Shown: positions 63,349-64,000 of the stretch, one piece after another
How the letters are laid out: each line of letters opens with the position of its first letter
How positions within the stretch are numbered: the first letter of the stretch is position 1
Assembly (NCBI GenBank): GCA_964509425.1
Contig: CAZDWZ010000011.1
Coordinates: 1-64,000 of the forward strand
Direction: 5' to 3'
Origin: CAZDWZ01 sp964509425
Lineage (GTDB): Bacteria > Bdellovibrionota_C > UBA2361 > SZUA-149 > CAZDWZ01
Length of the DNA stretch: 64,000 bases
Notes under the pieces: generated by a model
Seen by the model: only the letters and a program-made list of their open reading frames with translations
Told to the model about the DNA's origin: nothing
The model's database searches: none
Position numbers and translations under genes: made by a program

Positions 63349-63705
63349 ATGCTTCGCCGACTGCTTCGGAAGATCTTCAAAAGACCGCCGCGTGTTCACC
63401 CGCTCCTCGTTTCGATGGATGAAGAACGGATACGCCTAAAGAATGAGCGGGACGGCGCAGAGAAAAGCGTCCTCTGGAACGATCTCCTGCAGATTGTGGT
63501 CGAGACCACGGACGAAGGGCCGTGGCTGGAGGACATGTATTATATTTTCTACACCACCTCGGAGCCCCTGGTGGTGCCCTCCGAGTCCCGAGGCGTAAGC
63601 GAGCTGGTATCAAAAATTGCGGGGCTGCCTGGCTTCGATCAGGCGCAATATTTCGCGGCCGTCGGGTCGACTGACAATAAGCAGTTTCTGGTCTGGAAGA
63701 AATGA
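63349..63705 (+). CDS. Small hypothetical protein
   Basis: GAGG about 10 bases upstream supports ATG 63349; the product has 118 residues. A basic N-terminus (LRRLLRKIFKRPP) precedes an alpha/beta domain with VLWNDLLQIVVETTDEGPWL and MYYIFYTTSEPLVVPSESRG, ending KQFLVWKK. It resembles small PH-like or DUF domains in which VLWNDLLQI..ET is conserved, but I cannot assign one. 63706-64000 shows nothing further. Confidence 0.65.
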   Translation: MLRRLLRKIFKRPPRVHPLLVSMDEERIRLKNERDGAEKSVLWNDLLQIVVETTDEGPWLEDMYYIFYTTSEPLVVPSESRGVSELVSKIAGLPGFDQAQYFAAVGSTDNKQFLVWKK

Positions 63706-64000
63706 CCCCGATACGCTCCTCTTCTTAGAGCTGAATTTCCATTCTTCAGTTATCGAAAATTCGCCTGCAATTGAGTCTTCTGCTGCGTGAGGCTCTCTGC
63801 GTTTACACATATCCATTTATAGGACTCGTTCGCGCTCGGCTCGAAGCTCAATCTAAAAAAGTGCGGCGCATTTCCCTCTGACCGCTGAGCTCACCAATCC
63901 GCGGCGGCCCGTTGTTACAGGTTTGCTAGAACACGCGGGCGTCCGGGAAAACGAATAACAGGAGCGAACAAGTCTCCGATAAAATCCAAAAAGCACGAGA

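Noticed and set aside
1..64000. tRNA, rRNA, prophage or conjugative genes
   Set aside because: Looked for cloverleaf and typical structural or integrase motifs; none could be supported.

Overview
The window looks like a chromosomal stretch of a Gram-negative, probably deltaproteobacterial or Bdellovibrionota-like bacterium. This is an inference from gene content: Sec and lipoprotein signal peptides, a two-gene Hsp70-like/DUF2760 cluster, DUF898 plus M48 peptidase, many secreted cysteine-rich or Pro/Thr-rich proteins, and AGGAG-type ribosome binding sites. No rRNA, tRNA or CRISPR was seen. Set into this background of moderate GC is a second class of genes. They are short, strongly GC-rich at third codon positions, mostly monocistronic, and of a planctomycete (Gemmata-like) flavour: DUF1501, a sugar-phosphate isomerase-like TIM barrel, a glycine-rich-domain protein and several small unknowns. 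The species cannot be fixed from sequence alone.

Layout. 0-9.6 kb is accessory and repeat-rich. It holds two copies of a 703-bp segment carrying the 3' half of a REP-associated tyrosine transposase (RAYT), an orphan RHS C-terminal tip, a truncated IS3-type orfA, a decayed gene, two more degenerate RAYT remnants, and copies of two dispersed repeat families: A, about 160-180 bp, head TACCGGGTTCATCCTGAG; and B, about 33 bp, TAGTACGACGTCTTTGAGAG. A secreted trypsin-like protease with a Pro/Thr tail lies here too. 10-19 kb holds secreted proteins, the DUF898-M48 pair, two frameshifted genes (a lipoprotein and a small membrane protein) and a stand-alone ClpX-type zinc finger. 19.5-27 kb carries GC-rich genes around an unusual XRE/solute-binding-protein fusion and a HEAT-like secreted protein. 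28-34 kb is a leftward operon, DUF2760 - Hsp70-like - Hsp70-like. 34-45 kb has a large secreted HEAT-repeat protein, several small secreted proteins, GC-rich genes including DUF1501, and MITE-like 'ACCACAGAG' repeats. 45-53 kb has a PD-(D/E)XK-like protein, a branched-chain-type solute-binding protein divergent from a TrmB-type regulator, cysteine-rich secreted proteins and a DUF4375 protein. 53-64 kb has large secreted Pro/Thr/Cys-rich and FG-GAP proteins, a convergent histidine kinase/response regulator pair whose coding ends overlap, a zinc-ribbon protein, a lipoprotein and another GC-rich gene flanked by hairpins.

How it fits together. Most genes stand alone with their own hairpin terminator, so the window reads as a secretome-rich, repeat-seeded accessory region and not as pathway operons. 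Clear functional units are the Hsp70-like trio, DUF898-M48, TrmB with the divergent binding protein, and the two-component pair. Several coding stretches lack a start codon or change frame, which means either gene decay or local indel errors in the assembly.
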